Origin: Chroococcus sp. FPU101
Lineage (GTDB): Bacteria; Cyanobacteriota; Cyanobacteriia; Cyanobacteriales; Microcystaceae
NCBI RefSeq assembly: GCF_017312365.1
Contig: NZ_BLJI01000017.1
Span: 1 to 64,000 of the forward strand
DNA length: 64,000 bases
Reading direction: 5' to 3'
Part shown: positions 53,456-61,564 of the stretch, in pieces
Position numbering within the stretch: the stretch's first letter is position 1
Layout of the letters: each line of letters starts with the position of its first letter
Notes under the pieces: model-generated
What the model saw: only the letters and a program-made list of their open reading frames with translations
What the model was told of the DNA's origin: nothing
Database searches by the model: none
Program-made: the position numbers and the translations under genes

Positions 53456-53911
53456 TCAAATATAGTACATTAATCCTTGTTGAAGATATGCTGCTTTTCG
53501 TTGACATAATTCTTCTAATGTGCATTGTTCTAGCATCGATTGTGCCGCTAGGTTAGCTTCTTGCCAACTCTCCCGAATCAGCTTCATTTCGACGGTTGGT
53601 AAATTTGAGTCATCTTTGGGCTGGCGATCGCCTTCAATAATCGAAACAATTTCTAATAAAGTAATTTGAGCGGCAGGACGAGCTAAGATATAGCCTCCTT
53701 TTGAGCCGCGCTGACTTTTCAGTAATCCACCCCGTCGTAAATTGGCTAAAATTTGTTCTAAATAACGTTCTGGAATGGGTTGTTTAGCGATAATCTCATT
53801 AACCGTAACAGGTTGTTCTACATTAACTTGACTGGCCATTTCTAGCAAGGCTAGGATCGCGTATTCAACCTTCGAGGGAAGTTCTAAAAGAATGTAATGA
53901 TTAAGTTCCAA
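53456..53911 (-). CDS. Rrf2-family transcriptional regulator lacking the usual Fe-S cysteines
   Basis: A 151-residue winged-helix protein. It has LELPSKVEYAILALLEMA, the wing GLLKSQRGSKGGYILARP and the effector segment LLEIVSIIEGD, all Rrf2 marks. The cysteine triad that binds iron-sulfur in IscR/NsrR is absent: the corresponding stretch reads TVEMKLIRESWQEANLAAQ, and only two Cys near the C-terminus (EQC, ELC) remain. The first eight residues are extra compared with the family, so the start may be downstream. It is convergent with the Spy-like gene. Confidence 0.9.
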   Translation of the reverse strand: MELNHYILLELPSKVEYAILALLEMASQVNVEQPVTVNEIIAKQPIPERYLEQILANLRRGGLLKSQRGSKGGYILARPAAQITLLEIVSIIEGDRQPKDDSNLPTVEMKLIRESWQEANLAAQSMLEQCTLEELCQRKAAYLQQGLMYYI

Positions 53912-54050
53912 TTTTGTATTGATAAATACAACAGTTCTTGAGTATACTTGCTTTTTTGGACAACAAACATAGCTTTTTTGTCTCGTGAAAAATTAAATTT
54001 CTCAGCAAATAAGCATTATCTAGATAAACTTATTGTACTTTAGGCGACGA

Positions 54051-54911
54051 TTATTTTGCAATAAGTGGTTTTACAAAATTACGATAGGATTTTTCATTAA
54101 GACCATCTCCTTTGTTAGCTGTTGCGGGATCAATCGATGCTCTTAAAGCCGTAATGCGATCATCTGTCGCAGGATGAGAACTCAAAAACTCTGGTGCAGA
54201 ACTGCTGTACTTGATTAGTTTTTCCATAAAGGTTAGCATGGCGATCGGTGCATAACCTGCTCGTTTAAGATTTTGTAATCCTAATTGATCGGCTTCTAGT
54301 TCCGCACCTCGGCTATTAGGAAGGCTATAAGCGAGTTGTACCCCAAGTTGAACAAAAGTTTGTCGATCTAGTCCTGCTGCGGTCAATAATCCTTGAGTAA
54401 TAGCCGTTTTCCTCATCTTTTCAATTGCATGATGACCGACAATATGACCAATTTCATGAGCGATCACACTCGCTAATTCCGCTTCATTTGCGACTTTCTC
54501 CATGAGTCCAGTATGCACATAGATAAACCCCCCCATTGTGGCAAAAGCATTTACAGTATCATCATTTACGACTTGGAAAGTGTAGGGGATTGAGGGGCGA
54601 TCGCTCTTTTTGGCTAATCTTTGGCCAATACTGGTGACATAACGATTAATCTGATCATTGCGGTAGAGTTCAACTTTGCCTTCTTTTAGTAATGCTTGAT
54701 TAATTTGCTGTCCAAGTTGTACTTCTTGATTATCTGAGAGTCTGGAGAGTTGGATCACCTGAACACCTTGAAGCAATAGATCGAGCCAAGAACGTCCTTG
54801 ACTAACTTGAGGTGTTGTCAGAATAATAGTAGCTGCCATCAACAGCGCAACCAGAACATATAACCCCTTAGAGTACCAAAAGGCCCACCATGAAGCGTAT
54901 CGCTGTGACAT
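54051..54911 (-). CDS. Membrane-associated M48 family zinc metallopeptidase
   Basis: A 286-residue protease, BepA/Oma1-like. One membrane segment or uncleaved signal (about 15-33) is followed by a region EVQLGQQINQALL and the catalytic helix VIAHEIGHIVGHHAIEK with HEIGH; the third ligand lies in RGAELEADQLGL. The LSSHPATDDRITAL end is typical. It probably faces the periplasm or lumen and degrades misfolded membrane or outer-membrane proteins. It lies downstream of a small membrane gene on the same strand. Confidence 0.92.
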   Translation of the reverse strand: MSQRYASWWAFWYSKGLYVLVALLMAATIILTTPQVSQGRSWLDLLLQGVQVIQLSRLSDNQEVQLGQQINQALLKEGKVELYRNDQINRYVTSIGQRLAKKSDRPSIPYTFQVVNDDTVNAFATMGGFIYVHTGLMEKVANEAELASVIAHEIGHIVGHHAIEKMRKTAITQGLLTAAGLDRQTFVQLGVQLAYSLPNSRGAELEADQLGLQNLKRAGYAPIAMLTFMEKLIKYSSSAPEFLSSHPATDDRITALRASIDPATANKGDGLNEKSYRNFVKPLIAK

Positions 54912-54963
54912 AAACGTTTCGAGACGAATAAATGTTCTATTCTATTTTAAGAAAAGTTTGTCT

Positions 54964-55251
54964 CTACAGCCCTCTACTGCCTTGATTAACGTAAAAATTA
55001 AATAAATCGAATAAGCTACCTGCAATGGCAAAAGTACCACCAATAATTAAAATACCTTGAACGGGGTAACCACTACCGAAAATCGACAAAAAACCGACAA
55101 TATGGGTAGCACCGATTTGCCCGACACAAGCAATACCAGGAACATAACTGACAGTATATAAAGTAGCCAAAATACTACCGACTGCAATAATAGGTATCGT
55201 AAAGCTGAGGATTGTTGAAAATAGGAGGGAACGAAGTAGACTGATGACCAT
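54964..55251 (-). CDS. Small membrane protein of unknown function
   Basis: A 95-residue protein with about three hydrophobic segments (LLFSTILSFTIPIIAVGSILA, GATHIVGFLSIFG, GILIIGGTFAIAGSLFDLF). ATG 55251 is chosen because GGAG lies six bases upstream; two earlier in-frame ATGs are too close to it or upstream of it. It precedes the M48 protease on the same strand with a gap of about 50 bases. No family is recognised. Confidence 0.65.
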   Translation of the reverse strand: MVISLLRSLLFSTILSFTIPIIAVGSILATLYTVSYVPGIACVGQIGATHIVGFLSIFGSGYPVQGILIIGGTFAIAGSLFDLFNFYVNQGSRGL

Positions 55252-55568
55252 GATCATCTCCAAGCTAATATTTTTTTAGATGCTTGCTTGTCTATACGAT
55301 ATCTACCAAAAAGCAGTTTAGCTGAAAATGTCAAAAATCTTAAATAAACATTAAAATTCTTGGTAAACATCCGTAACGTAGTACTCAGGATTATCGAAAA
55401 ATCAGTATTAGCACGACTCTGGGAGATGATGTACAAGTAACGTTAGTTAAAGTTATATATTAATTGACATCAATACTCTGTTTGTGATGCAAATCCCGAA
55501 AACTGATTGCATCCTGCTTGACTGATCAGCGATAGGATAAATCTAAGCTTTTTGTTAACACGGTTTCT
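55252..55568. other. Divergent intergenic region (317 bases)
   Basis: This region separates the small membrane gene from the GH57 gene and should hold both promoters. AT-rich with a GTAACGTTAGTTA stretch near 55438. A short open frame on the minus strand at 55254-55436 has no ribosome-binding site and was not accepted as a gene. Confidence 0.45.
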
Positions 55569-57806
55569 ATGGCTCATCCTCTATATATTGCCTTTATTTG
55601 GCATCAACATCAACCTCTGTACAAATCACGGGAAGCAGTAACAGACGCTTCAGGACAATATCGCCTACCTTGGGTTAGACTACACGGCACAAAAGATTAT
55701 TTAGATTTAATTCTGATTTTAGAACGTTTTCCTAAGCTACATCAAACAATTAATCTTGTTCCTTCACTGATTTTACAACTCGAAGACTACGCCAAAGGAG
55801 AAGGGATCGATCCTTATATGGCACTCACTCTCACTTCAGTAGAACAATTTAACCTCGCACAGAAACACTATATTATTGAACATTTTTTTGATGCGAATTA
55901 TTCTACCCTGATCGCACCCCATCCTCGCTATCGACAACTTTATGAGCAAAAAAAAGATCATGGCATCGCTTGGTGTCTAGAAAATTGGACACAACAAGAT
56001 TATAGTGATTTACTCGCTTGGCATAACTTAGCGTGGATCGATCCGATCTTTTGGGATGATCCAGAAATCGCCGTTTGGTTAGAAAAAGGAAAAAACTTTA
56101 CACTAAGCGATCGTCAGCGCATTATCTCAAAACAACGTCAAATTATTCGCCGTATTTTGCCTTATCATGACAAAATGCAGCAAAGTGGTCAAATAGAAGT
56201 AATAACTAGCCCTTATACTCATCCGATTTTACCCCTCCTAGCCGATACAAATGCGGGACGGGTTGCGATTCCCAAAATGACTTTACCTCAGTTAAGATTT
56301 CAATGGGCGGCTGATATCCCCAGACACTTAGAAAAAGCATGGAATATTTATGCCACTCACTTTAACTGTATCCCACGCGGGTTATGGCCTTCGGAACAAT
56401 CAGTCAGTCCCGCAATTTTGCCTTATATTGCTAAACAAGGCTTTAACTGGATCTGTTCAGATGAGGGTGTTTTAGGTAGTAGTTTAAATCATTTTTTCCA
56501 TCGAGATGAAACAGGGAATATTTATGAACCTGAATTGCTGTATCGTCCTTATCGACTCGATACCCCAAACGGAGATTTAGCGATCGTCTTTCGGGATCAT
56601 CGTTTATCGGATCTTATTGGGTTTACTTATGGAGCGATGGATAGTCATCAAGCAGCGATGGATCTGATCGGACATTTAGAAGCAATTTCCCGTTCTCTAT
56701 TACATCGAACTGGGGATGGCACAGGATTAAATGAACCTTGGTTAGTAACGATCGCTTTAGATGGCGAAAACTGTTGGGAACATTATCCCAAAGATGGTCT
56801 ATTTTTCCTAGAAGAACTGTATCGTCGTTTGAGTCAGCACCCCGATCTTAAATTAGTTACTGTTTCTGAATTTATTGAGCAATTTCCTCCAAAGATCATT
56901 TTACCTAAATTACATAGCGGCTCTTGGATCGATGCCTGTTTTAGTACATGGATTGGTGATCCTGTCAAGAATAAAGCTTGGGATTATTTGACGATTGCCA
57001 GAGAAGTTTTAGCGACACATCCTGAAGCTACACCCGAAAATAACCCCGAAGTTTGGGATGCTTTGTATGCAGCCGAGGGATCAGACTGGTTTTGGTGGTT
57101 TGGCGAGGGACATACCTCTAATCAAGATGCCATGTTTGATCAACTGTTTCGGGAACATCTCGCCGCGATCTATCGGGCTTTAAATGAACCAATACCCCCC
57201 TATTTACGCCAACCCTTAGAAGATCATTACGCGAAACAAGCTCATCGTCCATCTAATTATATTCATCCGATCATTGATGGTTTTGGTGACGAACAAGACT
57301 GGGATTACGCAGGACGGTATGATATTGGGGGTGCTAGAGGAACCATGCACCGAGGAAGTTTAGTACAACGGTTGTATTATGGTTGGGATCACCTTAATTT
57401 CTATCTGCGTTTAGATTTCAAACAAGGCGTACAACCAGGCGTAGATTTACCCAGAGAGTTACATTTATTGTGGTACTATCCCGGTCATTATCGCAAAAAT
57501 AGCCCCGCCCCACTTGCCGATTTACCTAAAAAAGCCCCACTAAATTATTATTTTCATCATCATTTAGGGATTAATTTAATTACTGAGTCGGTTTGGTTAG
57601 AAGAAGCGCAAGGCTATCAGGTGTGGCATTCTCGCGCTAGTCGGGCAATTGTTGCCTTAAATCAATGTCTTGAAATCGCAGTACCTTGGGCAGATTTACA
57701 GATAGAACCCGATTCACATTTACATATGGTAGCTGTATTAGCCGATTATAGCCAGTTTCGTGAAATTTTGCTCGAAGATCAGTTAATTACTTTGCAAATG
57801 CCGTAA
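55569..57806 (+). CDS. Glycoside hydrolase family 57 protein
   Basis: A 745-residue cytosolic alpha-glucan-active enzyme (amylase, 4-alpha-glucanotransferase or branching type cannot be told apart). The GH57 barrel (about 1-450) shows AFIWHQHQPLY (motif 1), the GLWPSEQSVSP segment with the likely nucleophile Glu275, and ALDGENCWEHYP near residue 400 with the likely acid/base Asp. The C-terminal 200 residues (WDYAGRYDIGGARG, YYGWDHLNFYLRLDF) form a beta-rich module. A role in glycogen metabolism is plausible. No other glycogen gene is adjacent. Confidence 0.92.
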   Translation: MAHPLYIAFIWHQHQPLYKSREAVTDASGQYRLPWVRLHGTKDYLDLILILERFPKLHQTINLVPSLILQLEDYAKGEGIDPYMALTLTSVEQFNLAQKHYIIEHFFDANYSTLIAPHPRYRQLYEQKKDHGIAWCLENWTQQDYSDLLAWHNLAWIDPIFWDDPEIAVWLEKGKNFTLSDRQRIISKQRQIIRRILPYHDKMQQSGQIEVITSPYTHPILPLLADTNAGRVAIPKMTLPQLRFQWAADIPRHLEKAWNIYATHFNCIPRGLWPSEQSVSPAILPYIAKQGFNWICSDEGVLGSSLNHFFHRDETGNIYEPELLYRPYRLDTPNGDLAIVFRDHRLSDLIGFTYGAMDSHQAAMDLIGHLEAISRSLLHRTGDGTGLNEPWLVTIALDGENCWEHYPKDGLFFLEELYRRLSQHPDLKLVTVSEFIEQFPPKIILPKLHSGSWIDACFSTWIGDPVKNKAWDYLTIAREVLATHPEATPENNPEVWDALYAAEGSDWFWWFGEGHTSNQDAMFDQLFREHLAAIYRALNEPIPPYLRQPLEDHYAKQAHRPSNYIHPIIDGFGDEQDWDYAGRYDIGGARGTMHRGSLVQRLYYGWDHLNFYLRLDFKQGVQPGVDLPRELHLLWYYPGHYRKNSPAPLADLPKKAPLNYYFHHHLGINLITESVWLEEAQGYQVWHSRASRAIVALNQCLEIAVPWADLQIEPDSHLHMVAVLADYSQFREILLEDQLITLQMP

Positions 57807-57874
57807 AAATTGCGATCGTTCTTTTGTTCTGAGTGATTTAGACTAGGATTAATGAGAATTGGAACAAACGAACA

Positions 57875-58126
57875 ATGACTCAATTAGTTAACATAGACCA
57901 AATCATCGCCGAAAAAGTTAGAACCTTAGCGATTGAACAACAGCAACAGGTCATGGATTTTGTGGATTTTTTGCATAGTAAAATACAAAAGGTAGAATTT
58001 AAAAATGCTGATGGGAGTCCAATGTCTGCTCTAGAAGCAGCAGGAGACATAGTAGGTTGTGTAGAGGGTGGGCCAAGTGATTTAGCGACTAATAAAGTAT
58101 ATCTTAAAGGAACAGTTGAAAAATGA
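57875..58126 (+). CDS. Antitoxin of a VapBC-type pair (DUF2281-like)
   Basis: An 83-residue protein with the DUF2281-type start (IDQIIAEKVRTLAIEQQQQVMDFVDFLHSK) and an acidic, flexible C-terminus (SALEAAGDIVGCVEGGPSDL), typical of cyanobacterial antitoxins paired with PIN toxins. It overlaps the toxin gene by four bases. It looks intact although the toxin is frameshifted. Confidence 0.85.
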   Translation: MTQLVNIDQIIAEKVRTLAIEQQQQVMDFVDFLHSKIQKVEFKNADGSPMSALEAAGDIVGCVEGGPSDLATNKVYLKGTVEK

Positions 58127-58543
58127 GGCAAAATGTCTTATTGGATACAGGCCCTTTAGTCGCATTAATCAATCGTCGAGAACAGTTTCACCCTTGGGTA
58201 AGAGAAGAATGGGCGAAAATACAGCCTCCTTTATTAACCTGTGAGTCTGTTATTACAGAAGCATATTTTCTTTTAAAAAATGTTTATGGAGGTGAGACTG
58301 CTATTATCACATTACTCCGTAGCAGAGTTATTCAAATTCCTTTTAGATTGGAGGAAAACCTAGAAGCAGTAGATGAGTTGATGATACGCTATCAATCTGT
58401 ACCGATGTATGAATGCTGATGCTTGTCTGGTAAGAATGGCGGAACTGTATTCAGGTGAATTATTAACTTTGGATAGTGATTTTACGATTTATCGAAAGAA
58501 CCGAAATCAAGAAATTGCTATCATTTCTCCATTTTTCAGTTAG
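58123..58543 (+). pseudogene. PIN-domain (VapC-type) toxin with a C-terminal frameshift
   Basis: The gene encodes VLLDTGPLVALINRRE (first Asp), ESVITEAYFLL (second acidic residue) and continues to YQSVPM, where VapC proteins carry the next acidic residues. The frame then hits TGA at 58417-58419. In the next frame the expected family ending is present: ADACLVRMAELYSGELLTLDSDFTIY...FFS, stopping at 58541-58543. A single inserted base near 58408-58414 explains this. The truncated 98-residue product lacks the last acidic residues of the PIN active site and should be inactive. Confidence 0.85.
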
Positions 58544-58657
58544 TACAATAATAGCTTTGTTATTTATTAACTCTTGATTTAACAACAAATAATGCAGATA
58601 TGCGATAACATAGACAATTCTCATCAAATTATCTAAGCAATAAAGATTTAAAATTTA

Positions 58658-58729
58658 TGGGCGATACAGGATTTGAACCTGTAACATCCTGCTTGTAAGG
58701 CAGGCGCTCTACCGTTGAGCTAATCGCCC
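58658..58729 (-). tRNA. tRNA-Val (anticodon UAC)
   Basis: The minus strand reads as a full cloverleaf: acceptor stem GGGCGAT pairing with ATCGCCC, D-loop TAGCTCAACGGTAGAG, anticodon loop CTTACAA and T-arm ACAGGTTCAAATCCTGT. Anticodon TAC reads GUA/GUN valine codons. The CCA end is not encoded. Length is 72 bases with the discriminator A. Confidence 0.95.
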
Positions 58730-58787
58730 TTTTTCACACGCTTACCTAGTTTAACATATACTTTTATAAAATGACAAGTATTTATTC

Positions 58788-59321
58788 ATGCCTTCAGGTC
58801 GCATACACGATCGCATTACGCTTTGGTCACTACCTTGGATTGTTGGTTTATCTTGGCTATTGAGTCGCAGTAGCACAGTCGCTTTATTAATGTCGAGTGC
58901 TTTTGTGTTTAGTGGACTCATGTTTGGGCCAGATTTAGATATCTATTCGGTTCAGTATCAAAGATGGGGTGTGCTGCGCTGGATCTGGCAACCCTATCAG
59001 TCGATGATTCCTCATCGTTCTTGTTTATCTCATGGCTGTATTATAGGTACTTTGATCAGAATTTTATATCTGAGTTTAATTCTAATTTTAGGAGGAATTC
59101 CCCTAATTATTTTAGTGAAATTAGTGTCGGGATCTGACTGGAATTGGCAACAAATTGCTCTCGATATCTGGCAATTGCTGACACAAGATTATCTGCAAGA
59201 AATACTAGCGATCGTCATAGGATTAGAACTTGGTTCAATGAGCCATAGTTTAAGTGATTGGCTAGGTTCAGCTTATAAACGTCAAAAACGTCAACCTAAA
59301 AAAAGAAGGAAACGACGCTAG
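58788..59321 (+). CDS. DUF2227 family metal-binding membrane protein
   Basis: A 177-residue protein with N-terminal MPSGRIHDRITLWSLP, LMFGPDLDIYSVQYQRWG, IPHRSCLSHG and SMSHSLSDWLG: the conserved Asp, His and Ser residues that define DUF2227. Two to three membrane spans and a very basic C-terminus (KRQKRQPKKRRKRR). The pattern of His/Asp in a membrane setting resembles LexA/YdjM-type hydrolases, but the function is unknown. It is adjacent to a tRNA and a pair of small genes. Confidence 0.85.
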   Translation: MPSGRIHDRITLWSLPWIVGLSWLLSRSSTVALLMSSAFVFSGLMFGPDLDIYSVQYQRWGVLRWIWQPYQSMIPHRSCLSHGCIIGTLIRILYLSLILILGGIPLIILVKLVSGSDWNWQQIALDIWQLLTQDYLQEILAIVIGLELGSMSHSLSDWLGSAYKRQKRQPKKRRKRR

Positions 59322-59331
59322 ACTTTATTGA

Positions 59332-59664
59332 TTATTTTCCCAATTGTCTTGATTTAATTGCATCAACAATTGCAGCCACATCATGAAAAGTACATAAAGA
59401 ATTTTCCATCAACATTTTTTTGTCACTATTAGAAAACTGAATACCAAATCGAATTTCAATCACATAAAGAAGCTCTCTTTTTTGATAATCTAAACAATTA
59501 TCGCTAAATTGTTCTTCTACTAAACTCCAAAAAAATAAATTTTCTTCAACTAGATTTAACGCTTCTTGCTCCGATAAATTGATATAGTGAGAAGTGTTAC
59601 AGCAATAATCGACTAGATTAGCAATAGTCATTAAGTAAGATTGTTGTACATCGATTGTTTTCAT
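59332..59664 (-). CDS. Small protein with carrier-protein-like C-terminal half (tentative)
   Basis: A 110-residue protein from ATG 59664; a TTG at 59688 is in frame. The last 50 residues (LLYVIEIRFGIQFSNSDKKMLMEN, then TFHDVAAIVDAI) follow the helix II-IV pattern of acyl carrier proteins. The position of the phosphopantetheine serine is occupied by Asp, so if the fold is right, it is not a classic carrier. The N-terminal 50 residues have CC and several aromatic residues and no motif. It lies 45 bases downstream of an MbtH-like gene on the same strand. Confidence 0.5.
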   Translation of the reverse strand: MKTIDVQQSYLMTIANLVDYCCNTSHYINLSEQEALNLVEENLFFWSLVEEQFSDNCLDYQKRELLYVIEIRFGIQFSNSDKKMLMENSLCTFHDVAAIVDAIKSRQLGK

Positions 59665-59708
59665 GTATTTTTTACATAAGCTGTCCAAAAAGCTAACGTT
59701 AGTTTTAT

Positions 59709-59915
59709 TTAAGCTGATTTACGTCTCGAACGAGCTTTTACTGCATAATCAATACATTCTTGCTTAGTTCCAGTCTTTTTGATATCTTTCCAGCCTGTAG
59801 GGTTAGTTCGATGGGCAGGCCAAATCGAAAAATCTAACATATCAGTTTCTTCATCTACTTTAATAATGACTTTATAAATCGTAGTGTCCGTGTCATTTTT
59901 AGAAGTATATATCAT
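59709..59915 (-). CDS. MbtH-like small protein
   Basis: A 68-residue protein with the central MbtH elements: FSIWPAHR (S-x-W-P), NPTGWKD (P-x-G-W) and TGTKQECIDYAV. MbtH proteins bind and activate adenylation domains of nonribosomal peptide synthetases. The usual WTDxRP end is missing and replaced by KARSRRKSA, so it is divergent. GAGG precedes ATG 59915. No NRPS gene is in the window; it lies next to a carrier-like small protein. Confidence 0.72.
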   Translation of the reverse strand: MIYTSKNDTDTTIYKVIIKVDEETDMLDFSIWPAHRTNPTGWKDIKKTGTKQECIDYAVKARSRRKSA

Positions 59916-60163
59916 TCAATTCTGTCCTCAAGATTCAAAACATTTAGGATGGGATACAAATTGATATTTAACAAATTTTAACCTTAGATATATATTTTAT
60001 GTGTTTTTATAAAAAAGCAATAGCAGATAAGACAGTTAAGTAAAAAGTTAATGATGAGTCGAATTTAGTTGATTGAGTTTTTCGATAAAGTTTAGTACAA
60101 AAGAAGAAGTATAAAAAGTTGCTCAAGCTTTAACGTTAAGAAAAATATAAAAATTGTTAAAAG

Positions 60164-61564
60164 ATGACCAAAAGCATCACATCATTCAAAAATAGCCGTA
60201 AGCGTGGCGTTGTGCTAACGACAGTGGGACTAAAACGTTTACAGACAGCGATTCAAGCTATGGAATTAGCAGAAAATAAAGGGGAACGCTGGACATTGGA
60301 ACAACTCGGCGATCGCATTAACGTTTCAACACGTACACTAAGCCGCTTATGGTCGCTGCATACAAAAGTCGATCAAAAAACCTTAAAACTTTGTTTTAGT
60401 GCCTTTAACCTCGAATTATCCGATGAAGACTACACAATTTTTAGAGAATCACATCTATCAAAAGAAGTAGAACAAAATTCATTAAGTCATGAGTCTACAA
60501 AATCGACTTATCTTGATGCTTATCCAGATGGGCCAGTTCCGTTAGATTCACCATTGTATATCGAACGACCGCCCATTGAAGAATTAGCATATCAGGAAAT
60601 TGTTTACCCAGGATGTCTGATTCGGATTCGCGCCCCTAAAGAAATGGGCAAAAGTTCCCTAGTATTACGTTTACTGACTTTTGCTCGAAATCAACAATAT
60701 CAAACAATCGTCTTTAATTTTAATCAGATTGATTTATTTTATTTAAGTGACTTAAACAAACTTTTGCGTTGTTTAGGAAAACAAATTGCCAATCAATTAG
60801 ATCTCAAATTGAATCTAGATGACTATTGGGATGAAGAAATCGGCTCTAAGTTAAGTTGTAGCTTGATGGTGCATCAAATTCTTAAAAACCGTGAAAACCC
60901 AATTGTTTTAGTATTAAATGAAGTAGAGCGAATCTTTGAACAGTCTGATCTAGCTCAAGACTTCTTTTCATTGCTACGTTCATGGTATGAAGATGCACGA
61001 CAAGATACCGACTGGCAAAAACTGAGATTAGTCGTCGTTTATTCAACAGAAGAATATATTAATCTAGATATTAACCGATCGCCCTTTAATGTCGGATTAC
61101 CTTTACATCTTGGGGAATTGACATCACAACAAGTCACCGAATTAGCCCTACGGCATGGTTTAAATTGGAAAACCAACCAAACCGAACAATTAATGACTTT
61201 AGTTGGTGGACATCCAGCCCTGATTCGGATTGCTTTGTACTATATTAATACCCAAGGAATAACCCTTAAAGATTTGATTAAAGAGGCATTAACTGACGGT
61301 GGTATTTATCGCTACCATTTGTGGCGACACTGGCTAACCCTGCAAAAACACGCCAGCCTAGTCAATACATTAACCGATATTTTAACCACAAATCAAAGTT
61401 TTTATTTCAATTCCATACAAGCGTATAAACTCGAAAGTATAGGCTTGATTTGCTATGATGGCGATCAAATTCGCTTACGTTGTGAACTTTACCATTCTTA
61501 TTTCATGAAACAACTATTGCTATTAAATTTAGGGCTAGATGAAAAATCAAAATCATTAACATGA
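60164..61564 (+). CDS. AAA-like ATPase with N-terminal HTH, paralogue of the 34.6-kb protein
   Basis: A 466-residue protein. The N-terminal HTH region (about 12-90: RGVVLTTVGLKRLQTAI, WTLEQLGDRINVSTRTLSRLW, FNLELSDEDY) is typical for cyanobacterial AAA-like proteins. The ATPase domain (about 120-460) starts GPVPLDSPLYIERPPIEEL; Walker A is EMGKSSLV but Walker B reads VLVLNEVE, with Asn replacing the Asp. The C-terminus (ESIGLICYDG...RCELYHSYF) matches that of the protein at 34.6 kb. It overlaps the downstream AAA-WD40 gene by four bases (ATGA), so both are probably made together. Function unknown; signal transduction or defence is possible. Confidence 0.83.
   Translation: MTKSITSFKNSRKRGVVLTTVGLKRLQTAIQAMELAENKGERWTLEQLGDRINVSTRTLSRLWSLHTKVDQKTLKLCFSAFNLELSDEDYTIFRESHLSKEVEQNSLSHESTKSTYLDAYPDGPVPLDSPLYIERPPIEELAYQEIVYPGCLIRIRAPKEMGKSSLVLRLLTFARNQQYQTIVFNFNQIDLFYLSDLNKLLRCLGKQIANQLDLKLNLDDYWDEEIGSKLSCSLMVHQILKNRENPIVLVLNEVERIFEQSDLAQDFFSLLRSWYEDARQDTDWQKLRLVVVYSTEEYINLDINRSPFNVGLPLHLGELTSQQVTELALRHGLNWKTNQTEQLMTLVGGHPALIRIALYYINTQGITLKDLIKEALTDGGIYRYHLWRHWLTLQKHASLVNTLTDILTTNQSFYFNSIQAYKLESIGLICYDGDQIRLRCELYHSYFMKQLLLLNLGLDEKSKSLT

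Noticed and set aside
55254-55436. 60-codon open frame on the minus strand upstream of the small membrane gene
   Set aside because: No ribosome-binding site, AT-driven composition, and it overlaps the leader and promoter region of two divergent genes.
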